A DNA stretch of 64,000 nucleotides from Pseudomonadota bacterium (GTDB lineage: Bacteria > Pseudomonadota > Gammaproteobacteria > Burkholderiales > Burkholderiaceae_C), in the NCBI GenBank assembly GCA_021805825.1, contig JAJZEC010000008.1, positions 1 to 64,000 on the forward strand, written 5' to 3'. The notes beneath the pieces were generated by a model, which made no database searches, had not been told where the DNA came from, and saw only the letters and a list, made by a program, of their open reading frames with translations. The position numbers were made by a program, and so were the translations under genes. This document shows positions 55,964-64,000 of this stretch, piece by piece (within the stretch, counting starts at the first letter, position 1; every line of letters starts with the position of its first letter).

Positions 55964-56583
55964 ACGCCCTCGACATCCTTCGCATGGCGCCGGTGATGCC
56001 GGTGCTGGTCGTGCCCGACGCCGGGCTGGCCGAGGATCTCGCGCACACCCTGGTCGGAGCCGGCCTGCCCGTGCTGGAGATCACGCTGCGCACCCCGCAG
56101 GCGCTGCAGGTGCTGCGGCGCATACGCGACGCGGTGCCGCAGGCGGTGGTCGGCGCCGGTACCGTGCTCGACGGCGCGCAGTGGGATCAGGCGCTGGATC
56201 ACGGCGCGATGTTCGGGGTCAGCCCCGGGCTGACCCCGGATCTGGCCGCCTCGGCGCAGCGGCGCGGCGAGCCCTTTCTTCCCGGTGTGGCGACCGCCTC
56301 GGAGGCGATGTACGCGGCCGCGCAGGGTCTGCACACCCTGAAGCTGTTTCCCGCCGAGGCGGTGGGCGGCAGAACCTTGCTGCGCGCGCTGCACGGTCCG
56401 CTGCCGCATCTGATGTTCTGCCCCACCGGAGGCATCGACAGCGCGCTGGCGCCCCAGTACCTGGCGCTGCCCAACGTGGCCTGCGTCGGCGGCTCGTGGA
56501 TCACCCCGCCGGCCGCGCTGGCCGCGCGCGACTGGCCGGCGATTGCCGCGCTGGCGGCGCAGGCCGCGACCCTGCGCGCCTGA
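55960..56583 (+). CDS. eda: 2-keto-3-deoxy-6-phosphogluconate aldolase
   Basis: 207 residues of the class I KDPG aldolase family. Schiff-base Lys128 in LKLFPAEA, acid/base Glu40 in LEITLRT, phosphate site CPTGGI. It yields pyruvate and glyceraldehyde-3-phosphate and completes the ED route. ATGA overlap with edd. Confidence 0.95.
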
Positions 56584-56596
56584 GGCCCGGAACGCT

Positions 56597-57157
56597 TCAG
56601 GCCTGCGCCGGCAGGTCGGGGATGCCGCGGCGCAGGCGCATGGCGCGGCCGATGCGCCGCAACAGCTCGTCGTCGAGCAGACGCTCGGCCATCGGCAGCA
56701 CCTCGGCCTGCTCGTAGTCGATGTGGTCGCGGTAGGCGGCGATGAAGGTCTCGACCAGCAGCGGCTGCAAGGCCTGCGCATCGCCTGCCTGCACTTCCTG
56801 CAGCGCCTTGCGCAGGCTCTGCCACTGCTGCTCCAGGGCGCGGTGCTCGCGGCCCAGGCGGGCGATGATGTCGCGTATGCAGACCGCGTCGGATCCCGCC
56901 ATCGCTTCCAGCAGCGCGGGCAGCAGATCCTCCTCTTCGTCGCAGTGGTGGTCGCGCGCCGCGGTGTCGAAGTAGCGCTGGATGCGCGCGCAGGCGTCCA
57001 GCGCCTGCACGTCGGCGCCTTGCTGCTGCAGATGCTGCAGCAGGCGTTGCAGCAGATCGAACTGCAGGCGCATGCGTTCGTGGCAGGCAGCAAGCATTTC
57101 CAGCGGTGCCTCGCAGCTGGCGGCGGGGCCGGCCGCGCCCCGGGCGGAGATTTCCAT
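56597..57157 (-). CDS. Hemerythrin HHE-domain protein
   Basis: 186 residues, all-helical. Metal-ligand pattern: MLAACHERMRLQFDLL, ARDHHCDEEEDLLPAL, LGREHRALEQQW and YRDHIDYEQAEVLPMAERLL. It probably binds oxygen or nitric oxide at a di-iron site or protects iron centres. RBS GGAGGA before ATG 57157. It ends only 13 bp from the convergent eda. Confidence 0.85.
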   Translation of the reverse strand: MEISARGAAGPAASCEAPLEMLAACHERMRLQFDLLQRLLQHLQQQGADVQALDACARIQRYFDTAARDHHCDEEEDLLPALLEAMAGSDAVCIRDIIARLGREHRALEQQWQSLRKALQEVQAGDAQALQPLLVETFIAAYRDHIDYEQAEVLPMAERLLDDELLRRIGRAMRLRRGIPDLPAQA

Positions 57158-57235
57158 CGCGCGTTCCTCCGGCGGAGCCTTGCCCACCCGGCAGGCCCGC
57201 ATCCGATGTTCAGAACCGGAATTATATATGCCGAT

Positions 57236-58669
57236 TCAGGGGCGCCGGCCTGCTTCCGTCGGCGACGTTGCGCGCGACACACTGTAGGCCAGCAGCCCGT
57301 GGCCGGTCTGCATGGCCTCGATGCGAACCCGCGAGCCGTCGTGCAGTTGCGCGCTGCGCAGGCCGCCGAACACCGCATCGGAGGCCAGGGTGACCATGCA
57401 GGCGGTGGTCACCCCCGAGTCGTCCCAGCGCAGCACCAGGGTGCCGCGGGAAGGGTCGTACTGGCTCACGCGGCCGTGCAGGTCGACGAGGGCTCCTCGC
57501 GGGGCCATCGGCATGCTGCGCAGGCGCAGGGCGAGCACGGTGTCGGGGGCGGCCGGGTCGACGCGGCCCGCCAGTTGCACGAAACTGCCGTCGCGCAGCC
57601 GCTCGCCGGCGAGCAGCGCGGAGGCATCGACCGGCACCGAGCGAACCCGGAAATGCCCGTCCGCGCGGTAGTCGCTGACGGTGCCCCGCAGCTGCACGGG
57701 TGCCGCGCCACCACGGTAGGGGCGGATGCTGCGCGCCAGCACCCGGTCGGCGGCGACGGCGCGACCGCGCACCACCACGTAGGCACCATCGCGCAAGGCT
57801 CTGAGCCGCGCCGCGGCGCGGGCGTTTGTCGCGGTGATGGCGATGCCGGCCACGTGCGGCATGCCCCCGATGCCCCGACTCAGCAGGCCGCCGATGCGCA
57901 CCGCGCCGGAGGCGCCCAGCAGGCTGCGCACGCGTACCACGGTGGCGTGCAGCACATGACCCTGCAAGGGCCGCGGGCTCCAGACGTTGACCAGTTCGCC
58001 ATCGTGCAAGGCGGTACCCGCCGGATAGACCTGGGTGGTCGCATCGGTGCGCACACGAACGGCACCGAGGTGGAAGGATCCAGCGGCCTGCTCCAGCCCA
58101 GACACCACGCCGATCAGCCGCACGTGCCGCGTGGTCGTCGGCAATGGCTCGATCCGCGTGGCCAGGATGTAGGGCTGTCCCTGCGCGTCCACCGCAAAGG
58201 GGCCGTCGACGCGCAACACCATGGATCCCGGGCGCAGCGCGGCGAAACCCTTCAGCCCGCTGTAGAAGGTGACCGGTGCGCGCTCGGGGTCGGTGTTCAC
58301 GCGGATCTGCAGGCCATCGATGACAAAGCTCCTGCCGTCGGGCGCCACGGCCTGCAGGCGTCCGACGACGGCCGCCGCGACCAGCGCGGCGCCGCCGGCG
58401 GCGCCTTCGTCGATCCACTCCAGCCGCTGTCCGAGTCTGACGGCGTCGGCCGGCAGCGCGGCTCCCGGGTCGTCGTCGTTGAACGCGTGCGGGGGTGGGC
58501 CCGCGAAGGCATGGCCGTCGAGCACGGTAGCGCCGTAGCCGGTCACCGTGCCGAGCACCAGCGAGCTGCTCGGTCCCACGCTGCGGTTCGCCGGCCGCAG
58601 GCCGCTGCCGCAGGCAGCAAGCGCAGCCAGCAGCAGTGCGCCGCACAGCACGAGCAGGGGCCGCCTCAT
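57236..58669 (-). CDS. DUF5666 lipoprotein
   Basis: 477 residues. Lipobox LAAC near residue 20. Several repeated beta-barrel (OB-like) units, each about 70 residues, start with patterns such as GTVTGYGATVLDG, GVVSGLEQAAGSFHLG, GTVSDYRADGHFRV and GRVSQYDPSRGTLVL, which fit DUF5666. Function unknown. Its ATG overlaps the DUF6502 gene stop (ATGA), and in my experience the two families go together. Confidence 0.75.
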   Translation of the reverse strand: MRRPLLVLCGALLLAALAACGSGLRPANRSVGPSSSLVLGTVTGYGATVLDGHAFAGPPPHAFNDDDPGAALPADAVRLGQRLEWIDEGAAGGAALVAAAVVGRLQAVAPDGRSFVIDGLQIRVNTDPERAPVTFYSGLKGFAALRPGSMVLRVDGPFAVDAQGQPYILATRIEPLPTTTRHVRLIGVVSGLEQAAGSFHLGAVRVRTDATTQVYPAGTALHDGELVNVWSPRPLQGHVLHATVVRVRSLLGASGAVRIGGLLSRGIGGMPHVAGIAITATNARAAARLRALRDGAYVVVRGRAVAADRVLARSIRPYRGGAAPVQLRGTVSDYRADGHFRVRSVPVDASALLAGERLRDGSFVQLAGRVDPAAPDTVLALRLRSMPMAPRGALVDLHGRVSQYDPSRGTLVLRWDDSGVTTACMVTLASDAVFGGLRSAQLHDGSRVRIEAMQTGHGLLAYSVSRATSPTEAGRRP

Positions 58670-59571
58670 GCTGCGTCCTCCTCGTCGTGCCGCGCTGCAT
58701 CGGGCGTCTGCACGCGTTCCGCCTGCTCCCAGTAGTAGGCGCCGAAGCGCATGCGCCGGTTGGCATCGGCACGCCCGCGGTCGCTTTCGTACAGCCGGCT
58801 GGCTTCGCTGATCATCTGCCGCCTGGCCTGCACCCACAGGCGGCGCGCGAGTTCGGACAGTTGCGCCGTCGACTGCGCACTCAGCCCGCTGGCGAATACG
58901 CTCTGTTCCATCAGCGGGCCTTCGCCGAGCAGGTTGCCCACCGCGGTGCGCGCATGGTCGGCGACGTTGGCGCCGAACAGTTCGATCAGTTCCCGCGAGC
59001 CCGGAGCGGGAACGAAGCCCTCGGGGTTGGGTACCACCCAGTCCTGCCCGTCGCGCGGCTCGATGCCCACCAGGCCCAGCCGCAGCAGTTCTCCCAGCAG
59101 GGTGAAGGGGTGCACGTCCTGCGTCACCATGCGCGCCAGGGCTTCGAAGGAGTCGACGCTGCCCAGCCTGGGCAGCGCACGCGGCGCGCCCTGCGCGTCA
59201 CACAGCGTGGGGCTGGCAAGCCAGCGCGCGAACAACTGCGCGGCGGGGGAGACCTCCTGCGCGATGCGCTGACCCAGGCCTCCCTTGCGCCATGCCCGCA
59301 CGTCCTTGCGGTGCACACCGCTGAGCACGCTGATCGCCGAATCCGTCAGGCGCTGGCCGTGACGGTGCAACTCGAGGCAGGCCTGTTCGATGAACAGGGG
59401 CTTGAGCTCGGCACTCAGGCGGCTGTAGTCGGCCCCGCTGGCCAGCAACAGCCGCAGCAGCGGCGCCATGACCTGCGCCAGCGCCTGCAGCACATCCTGT
59501 GCGGCGGGCGCCGGGCCGCTGGCTGGCGCGGCAGGGGTGCTGCCTGGGGGGCGAAGGGGCTGACGTCCCAT
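58666..59571 (-). CDS. DUF6502 family protein
   Basis: 301 residues, mostly helical, no signal peptide. DAISVLSG-type region (LTDSAISVLSGVHRKDVRAW) looks like a helix-turn-helix, and later parts include RLWVQARRQMISEASRLYE. Probably a regulator of the coupled DUF5666 lipoprotein gene; this is inference from the pairing. Confidence 0.72.
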   Translation of the reverse strand: MGRQPLRPPGSTPAAPASGPAPAAQDVLQALAQVMAPLLRLLLASGADYSRLSAELKPLFIEQACLELHRHGQRLTDSAISVLSGVHRKDVRAWRKGGLGQRIAQEVSPAAQLFARWLASPTLCDAQGAPRALPRLGSVDSFEALARMVTQDVHPFTLLGELLRLGLVGIEPRDGQDWVVPNPEGFVPAPGSRELIELFGANVADHARTAVGNLLGEGPLMEQSVFASGLSAQSTAQLSELARRLWVQARRQMISEASRLYESDRGRADANRRMRFGAYYWEQAERVQTPDAARHDEEDAA

Positions 59572-59702
59572 GGGCGCGGTGCAAGGCCGCTAGGCGGCGC
59601 GTCGGTGTCCGGAATGCGCCATGGTACTCCAGGCCAGGTTTGCCTGGAAAAATTTCCCATTTTGTTGCCGCCCCGGGGGCCCCCGGGTGGCCTCAGGTGC
59701 CG

Positions 59703-60452
59703 TCAGCGCGGGCTCAGCGAACCGTTGGGGTGCAGCAGAACCTGCTGCCCCACGGGCGGTGGGCTGGCCAGCGTCAGGGCATGCATGCTGCCGTCCTGCA
59801 TCCGCACTTCGACCCGGTAGACGGTTTTGGCGTCCATGCGCTTCTGCACCTCGTTGCCAGCCAGGCCGCCGCCGACGGCGCCGATCAGCGTGGCCGCGGT
59901 TTGCCCGTTGCCACCGCCGACCTGATGCCCGAGCAGTCCGCCGACCAGTCCGCCGACCACCGCGCCGACACCATTGGCCTGGCCAGCTTCCTGCACCGGG
60001 GTGACCGCGACCACGGTGCCGCAGGCGCTGCACACCGGGGGCTGCGGCTGCGCTTGCGGCGCGAAGGTCTGCGGCGCGAAGGTCTGCGGCGCGCGCATCG
60101 ACTGCGCCTGCGCTGCCCGCGAGGCGCTGTCCTGCCGGGCATCGGCATCGCGTTGCAGCGGCCTGCGCTGCGGCGGTGGGAAGCGCGAAGGCGCGCCTTG
60201 CGTCGGCAGGCTGCCGGTGACGGCGACGGCCGAGCGGGCGCCCGGCGCTGCCGCGGTACCCGCCGATGCCGGCGGCGCGGCAGCCGTCGCCGGCGCCGAG
60301 GCGTCGGTCGCCAGTGCCGGCGCCGGCGCGCTGAGCTTGTACAGCACGGCGGCCAGCAACACGACGATCAGCACGCCGATGATGCCGAAAGCGATCCACA
60401 CGGCCTTGGGAACCATGGGTCCGCCGTTGGGGGAGGAGTTCGGAGCTTGCAT
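59703..60452 (-). CDS. Glycine-zipper membrane protein
   Basis: 249 residues. One N-terminal membrane helix (AVWIAFGIIGVLIVVLLAAVLY), a long Ala/Pro/Gln-rich linker, then a glycine-zipper 2TM segment (GVGAVVGGLVGGLLGHQVGGG...LIGAVGGGLAGNEVQ) and a short SlyB-like tail (YRVEVRMQDGSMHALTL). Likely an envelope protein. Start 60452 (MQAPNSSPNGG) is preferred; MAPFPSS at 60476 is also possible. Confidence 0.75.
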   Translation of the reverse strand: MQAPNSSPNGGPMVPKAVWIAFGIIGVLIVVLLAAVLYKLSAPAPALATDASAPATAAAPPASAGTAAAPGARSAVAVTGSLPTQGAPSRFPPPQRRPLQRDADARQDSASRAAQAQSMRAPQTFAPQTFAPQAQPQPPVCSACGTVVAVTPVQEAGQANGVGAVVGGLVGGLLGHQVGGGNGQTAATLIGAVGGGLAGNEVQKRMDAKTVYRVEVRMQDGSMHALTLASPPPVGQQVLLHPNGSLSPR

Positions 60453-60780
60453 GAAGGAACTCGGGAAAGGGGCCATAGCTTGTTGCGACGAGCGACCCTG
60501 GCATCGGGTCGACCGTCTCGCGCCGACATTATCCATCGGCGGCAGCTTCGCGTGGCGCAGTCGGCCGTCGCCGGGGGCACGGATCCCCGGGTGAAACCCC
60601 GACCGGTATATCGGTGATCCACCGATGGGACTTGTAGCCAAACGTTACTAGCATCGTTGTCCATGGCTTCGCGCTGGAGGCAAGGATCGGCGCCGCCGCA
60701 GCACCATTCCGGGAGATCACCATGAACCACGCTCCTCGACTCCTTCCATCGCCCCACGCCGGGGCGCGCGGGAGGCGGCC
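60453..60780. other. Divergent intergenic region before fnr
   Basis: 328 bp. It contains a perfect inverted repeat ATCGGTG-ATC-CACCGAT (60610-60626), a possible operator. No FNR box (TTGAT-N4-ATCAA) was found. Otherwise nothing recognised. Confidence 0.45.
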
Positions 60781-61602
60781 ATGAACGCCCCGCTGTCCGT
60801 GCGCGTGCTGACGCAGCCGCAAGGCGCCGCGGCGGATCCCTCCGACGCCTGCGCGATGTGCTTCCACCGTCGCAACTGCCTACCCGGGGTGCTCGGCGAG
60901 CAGTCGGCGCAGGTGCTGGGCGAACTGGTGGGCACTCCCCAGCGGGTAGCCAAGGGGGCGCGCCTGGTGCGTGCCGGACAGGCCGCGACCCGCGTGTTCG
61001 TCGTGCACAACGGCGCCTTCAAGTCCCTTGTCGGCCTGGCCGACGGACGCCAGCGCATCGTAGGTTTCCACGAGGCCGGCGAACTCCTCGGGCTGGAGGG
61101 GCTGGGTGGTGTGTACCGGGCGGACGTGGTGGCACTCGAGCCCTCGCAGGTCTGCGAAATCGAGACCCAGCGCATGGAACAGATCTGCGGCCGCTTTCTG
61201 TCCATGCAGCGCCACCTGTGCCGCGCCATGGCGCAGGCACTGGTGCAGTCGCAGGGCCAGCAGTTCGCTCTCGGCAGCATGCATGTGCGCGAGCGCCTGA
61301 TCCGCTTCCTGCTGGAATTGTCCCAGCGCTACGTGCAACGCGGACTGGCCGGCGACGAATTCACGCTGCGCATGAGCCGCGAGGACATCGGCGAATACCT
61401 CGGCTTCCGCCTGGAGACGGTCAGCCGGGTGTTCACCGAACTGCACCGCGCCGGGCTGATCGCGCTGGCGCGCAGGCGGGTGCGCATCGTCGACCGCCAG
61501 GCCTTGCTCGACCTGCTCGACAGCAGCGAGCCGCGGCTGGCCGCGCGCCCGCCCATGCCGGCGGTGCGCGCCGCGCAGGCGCATATCGCGGCCGCCGCCT
61601 GA
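60781..61602 (+). CDS. fnr: FNR-type oxygen-responsive regulator
   Basis: 273 residues of the CRP/FNR family. Cysteines 24, 27 and 33 (CxxC-x5-C) and Cys125 reproduce the E. coli FNR [4Fe-4S] ligand spacing. DNA-recognition helix DIGEYLGFRLETVSRVFTEL has the E..SR contact residues for TTGAT sites. It activates or represses genes when oxygen is absent. The C-terminal 25 residues (AARPPMPAVRAAQAHIAAAA) are an Ala-rich tail. Confidence 0.9.
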   Translation: MNAPLSVRVLTQPQGAAADPSDACAMCFHRRNCLPGVLGEQSAQVLGELVGTPQRVAKGARLVRAGQAATRVFVVHNGAFKSLVGLADGRQRIVGFHEAGELLGLEGLGGVYRADVVALEPSQVCEIETQRMEQICGRFLSMQRHLCRAMAQALVQSQGQQFALGSMHVRERLIRFLLELSQRYVQRGLAGDEFTLRMSREDIGEYLGFRLETVSRVFTELHRAGLIALARRRVRIVDRQALLDLLDSSEPRLAARPPMPAVRAAQAHIAAAA

Positions 61603-61726
61603 TGCCGGGGCGCCAGCGGCCCGCGGGCCAGCGCTTGGCAGGTGTACCCGAATGCGCTAGCCTGTGCCCGCCGGATGGTCGCCCGCGCGTCGGCGCACCG
61701 CGCGTCCGGCGAGGCCGAGGTCTGTC

Positions 61727-62425
61727 ATGAACCGACCCACGGGGTCTTGCGCGCCCGGCGAGGCCCAGGCGCGCCGCTGGCGCGTGCTGATCGTCGATGA
61801 CCACCCGCTGGTGCGCATGGGCTTGCGCGGGCTGCTCGAAGGCGAGCCGGATCTGCTGGTCTGTGGCGAGGCATCGAGCCTCGCCGAGGCCTTGCTCGGC
61901 GTGCGCGCGCTGCAGCCCGATCTGGTGGTCACCGACCTGTCGCTTGGAGACGGCAACGGACTGGAACTGATCAAGCGCCTGCTCGCGCAGCACCCGCAGG
62001 TCAAGGTGCTGGTGTGCTCGATGCACGACGAGCGATTGTTCGCCCTGCGTGCGCTGGGCGCCGGTGCCTGCGGCTACGTGAGCAAGGAAGAAGCCGGACG
62101 CCACGTCGTCGACGCCGTGCGCTCCTGCCTGCGTGGCGGCGTCTGGCTCAGCCCGGCGATGACCGAGCAGGCCGTGCACGGAATGCGCGGTGGCGTCGTC
62201 GCGCCGGCGCCGACCATTGCCTGCCTGACGGCGCGCGAACTGGCGGTGTTCGAGCTCATCGGCCGCGGCCAGAAGCCCTCGCAGATCGCCGCGCAGTTGC
62301 ACCTGAGCGTGAAGACGGTCGAATCCCACCGCGAGAAAGCCAAGCGCAAGCTGAACCTGCGCAGCGGCAGCGAGCTCACGCGCAGCGCGATGCAATGGGT
62401 CGAGGAGCAGGATCACCCGGCCTGA
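61727..62425 (+). CDS. NarL/FixJ-family response regulator
   Basis: 232 residues. Receiver domain with acidic pair in IVDDHPL, phospho-acceptor Asp70 in VVTDLSLGDG and Lys in GYVSKEEA. LuxR HTH: LTARELAVFELIGRGQKPSQIAAQLHLSVKTVESHREKAKRKL. No histidine kinase in the window, so the partner is unknown. ATG 61727 with GAGG upstream. Confidence 0.88.
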   Translation: MNRPTGSCAPGEAQARRWRVLIVDDHPLVRMGLRGLLEGEPDLLVCGEASSLAEALLGVRALQPDLVVTDLSLGDGNGLELIKRLLAQHPQVKVLVCSMHDERLFALRALGAGACGYVSKEEAGRHVVDAVRSCLRGGVWLSPAMTEQAVHGMRGGVVAPAPTIACLTARELAVFELIGRGQKPSQIAAQLHLSVKTVESHREKAKRKLNLRSGSELTRSAMQWVEEQDHPA

Positions 62426-62439
62426 CCCCGCGTGGCGGC

Positions 62440-62467
62440 AAAAAAAACGGGAGCCTGCGCTCCCGTT
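62440..62467 (-). terminator. Intrinsic terminator for the cytochrome gene
   Basis: Stem AACGGGAGC with GCTCCCGTT and a four-base loop. On the minus strand it is followed by a T8 run, so it serves the cytochrome c gene; it may also stop the convergent response-regulator transcript. Confidence 0.78.
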
Positions 62468-62538
62468 CTTCTGCTCGAGGCGATGCCGTCGATCGCGGTC
62501 GGCCAGGCCGCCGCGCGGATATCCCCTCTACGCCGGCA

Positions 62539-62856
62539 TCACTTCTTCTTCAGGCTCAGGATCCACTGCACCAGTTCCTTGGCCTGCGCCGGGGTGACCT
62601 GCGGGTTCGCGGGCATCGGCACCGGGCCCCAGACGCCCGACACGCCATGCAGCACGGCATCGACCAGCTTGGCTTCGGCTCCGGGCTTGCCCGCGTACTT
62701 GGCGGCCACGTCCTCGTAGGAGGGGCCCACCAGCTTCTTGTTGATGGCGTGGCAGGCCAGGCAGTTCTTCGACTGGGCCAGCGACATCATGTCGGCCGCG
62801 TAGACCTGCGACATCGCGGCGGCGGCGAGCGCCACACCAATGACAATCCTTTTCAT
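62539..62856 (-). CDS. Small class I cytochrome c (c551/c552 type)
   Basis: 105 residues. Signal peptide MKRIVIGVALAAAAMSQVYA; heme motif CLACH (Cys32, Cys35, His36); distal Met81 in GPVPMPANPQVT. A periplasmic electron carrier. RBS GGAG before ATG 62856. Confidence 0.93.
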   Translation of the reverse strand: MKRIVIGVALAAAAMSQVYAADMMSLAQSKNCLACHAINKKLVGPSYEDVAAKYAGKPGAEAKLVDAVLHGVSGVWGPVPMPANPQVTPAQAKELVQWILSLKKK

Positions 62857-63060
62857 TCTCGAATCTCCAAGGTTGAGCGAAGCGTCGGCACAGTGTTTCT
62901 GAGCACGATAACGCGGCTGCGCGCGGATTCGTTGACCAGGGTGCAAACAAATCCCCTTGCGGCTACGGCAACGGATATGCTACCCGACACGGCAGCGCCG
63001 CAGGCAGGCATTTCTGCAACATCTTGTGGCCGCTGCCGCGCCAACGCCAGGAGAGCTTCG

Positions 63061-63321
63061 ATGTGGATTCTGCTTGTCGCCGTGGTGCTGCTGGGACTGA
63101 AGCTGGAGGCCGTCGGGCCCTTCGCCACGCTGTCCTGGTGGTGGATTTTCATTCCCCTCGGGGTGTTGTTCCTGTGGTGGGAAATCATCGACCCGATGTT
63201 CGGGGTTTCGCAGCGGCGCGCGATGCGCAAGCTGGAGCAGCGCCAGGGCGAGCGCGCGCAGCGCGCGCGCCATCGCCTGGGCCTGCGCGCGCCGGCCGCG
63301 CAGGATCGCAGCAAACGCTGA
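63061..63321 (+). CDS. Small Trp-rich membrane protein (TIGR04438-like)
   Basis: 86 residues. Two hydrophobic stretches (MWILLVAVVLLGLKL; LSWWWIFIPLGVLFLWWEII) and a basic tail (RRAMRKLEQRQGERAQR). It resembles the small Trp-rich family I associate with Burkholderiales. Function unknown. RBS GGAGAG before ATG 63061. Confidence 0.75.
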   Translation: MWILLVAVVLLGLKLEAVGPFATLSWWWIFIPLGVLFLWWEIIDPMFGVSQRRAMRKLEQRQGERAQRARHRLGLRAPAAQDRSKR

Positions 63322-63384
63322 GCCGCCGCCGGCGCTGCCGCGCATGCGGGGATGCCTGCCCCCGCGCGATTGGGATACACTGCG

Positions 63385-63625
63385 CGCGGTCAGGAGAGTG
63401 CCTGGCGCAGGCGCAGATGCCGCGCGTCAGGCCGCCGAAGGCGTAAGCAGGCGGTGCGGCGCTGAGGCCGGATCGCCGGGCGTATCGCGCAGGCAACAGG
63501 ACTGACGGGATCCCGCATCGGGATTCACCTCACTGGAGAGCGGCGCCGCGCTGCGGCGTCCACCGAAGGGGCAAGCCCGGCGCAGGCCGGGTCAATCTCT
63601 CAGGTACCAAGGACAGCGGGGGCCG
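63385..63625 (+). ncRNA. Tandem glycine riboswitch
   Basis: Two aptamers. The first has GGAGAGTGCC, GCCGCCGAAGGCGTAAGC and CAGGCAACAGGACTGACGGG. The second has CTGGAGAGCGG, CCACCGAAGGGGCAAGCCC and CAATCTCTCAGGTACCAAGG, ending in GACAGCGGGG. A -10-like TACACT lies at 63376-63381. It controls gcvT and the glycine cleavage genes; glycine-bound RNA normally turns them on. Confidence 0.93.
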
Positions 63626-63673
63626 GGGCAGCGGACATGGGGACGCTGCGTTCTTTGGTCCAGGGAGCCTCGC

Positions 63674-64000
63674 GTGTCCGATCCAACCTCCGCCACCACG
63701 GCCGAACTGCAGCGCACGCCGCTGCACGATCTGCACCTGAGCCTCGGCGCCCGCATGGTGCCTTTCGCCGGCTACTCGATGCCCCTGCAATATGGCGCGG
63801 GGATCGTCGCCGAGCACCGGCACACCCGCGCCGCGGCCTCGCTGTTCGACGTATCCCACATGGGCCAGCTGTGGCTGCGCGGTGCGCAGGCGGCGCAGGC
63901 GCTGGAAAGCCTGCTGCCGATCGACGTGCAGGGGCTGGCCTCGGGGCGCCAGCGCTATGGCCTGCTGCTCGACGCCGGTGGGGGCATCCTCGACGATCTG
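63674..64000 (+). CDS. gcvT: Glycine cleavage T protein (aminomethyltransferase), 5' part
   Basis: 109 residues are visible before the window ends. Typical start: TPLHDLHLSLGARMVPFAGY, MPLQYGAGIVAEHRHTR and FDVSHMGQL. GTG 63674 has GGGAG upstream. Transfers the aminomethyl carbon to tetrahydrofolate. Directly downstream of the glycine riboswitch. Confidence 0.95.
   Translation, partial: MSDPTSATTAELQRTPLHDLHLSLGARMVPFAGYSMPLQYGAGIVAEHRHTRAAASLFDVSHMGQLWLRGAQAAQALESLLPIDVQGLASGRQRYGLLLDAGGGILDDL

Noticed and set aside
60453-60780. FNR autoregulation site upstream of fnr
   Set aside because: No TTGAT-N4-ATCAA-like sequence was found in the spacer.

Overview
The window is about 70% G+C and carries short, often overlapping genes. 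It looks like a chromosomal segment of a betaproteobacterium, probably Burkholderiales. The support is a Pseudomonas-order malonate decarboxylase operon, a small Trp-rich membrane protein of a type I associate with Burkholderiales, HexR-controlled Entner-Doudoroff (ED) genes, a four-cysteine FNR and a tandem glycine riboswitch before gcvT. The genus is not certain. No tRNA, rRNA, CRISPR array, insertion sequence or prophage was seen.

Layout. 1-3892: 3' part of a repetitive autotransporter/FHA-like exoprotein. 4058-6092: an alpha/beta hydrolase and a DUF1634-TauE fusion permease. 6586-10278: a 1230-residue c-di-GMP protein with hemerythrin, GAF, GGDEF, globin-like, EAL and zinc-binding-like parts. 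10694-13614: an amidase and a DUF2130 protein. 13655-22109: mdcABCDEGH plus an MFS carrier, with a divergent GntR regulator. 22298-25820: a GH18-type lipoprotein, a MazG-like pyrophosphohydrolase and a small membrane protein.

26108-47556 is the centrepiece: an apparent beta-1,3/1,6-glucan (laminarin-type) utilisation locus. It has two related lipoproteins, a LacI regulator, a Tat-type lipoprotein binding protein with two permeases and an ATPase, a porin, and enzymes of families GH1, GH30, GH81, GH16 (two) and GH17 (three). One GH17 is fused to the C-terminus of a GPH-family sugar importer. Four copies of a GAAAGCGCTTTC-type palindrome precede the transcription units and suggest one LacI regulon. 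Only the porin, GH81, one GH16, the lipoproteins and the binding protein carry export signals. The other enzymes look cytoplasmic, so oligosaccharides are probably imported and cleaved inside.

47602-56583 takes the released glucose into central metabolism: mgsA, then zwf-pgl-glk-hexR-pgi on the minus strand and edd-eda divergent from it. A 15-bp HexR-type palindrome sits exactly between the -35 and -10 of the zwf promoter. A second one precedes a probable small structured RNA (48083-48188, plus strand) that ends in a good intrinsic terminator.

56597-64000 holds housekeeping and signalling genes: a hemerythrin, a DUF5666 lipoprotein with a DUF6502 partner, a glycine-zipper protein, FNR, a LuxR-type response regulator, a small cytochrome c, a Trp-rich protein, the glycine riboswitch and the start of gcvT.
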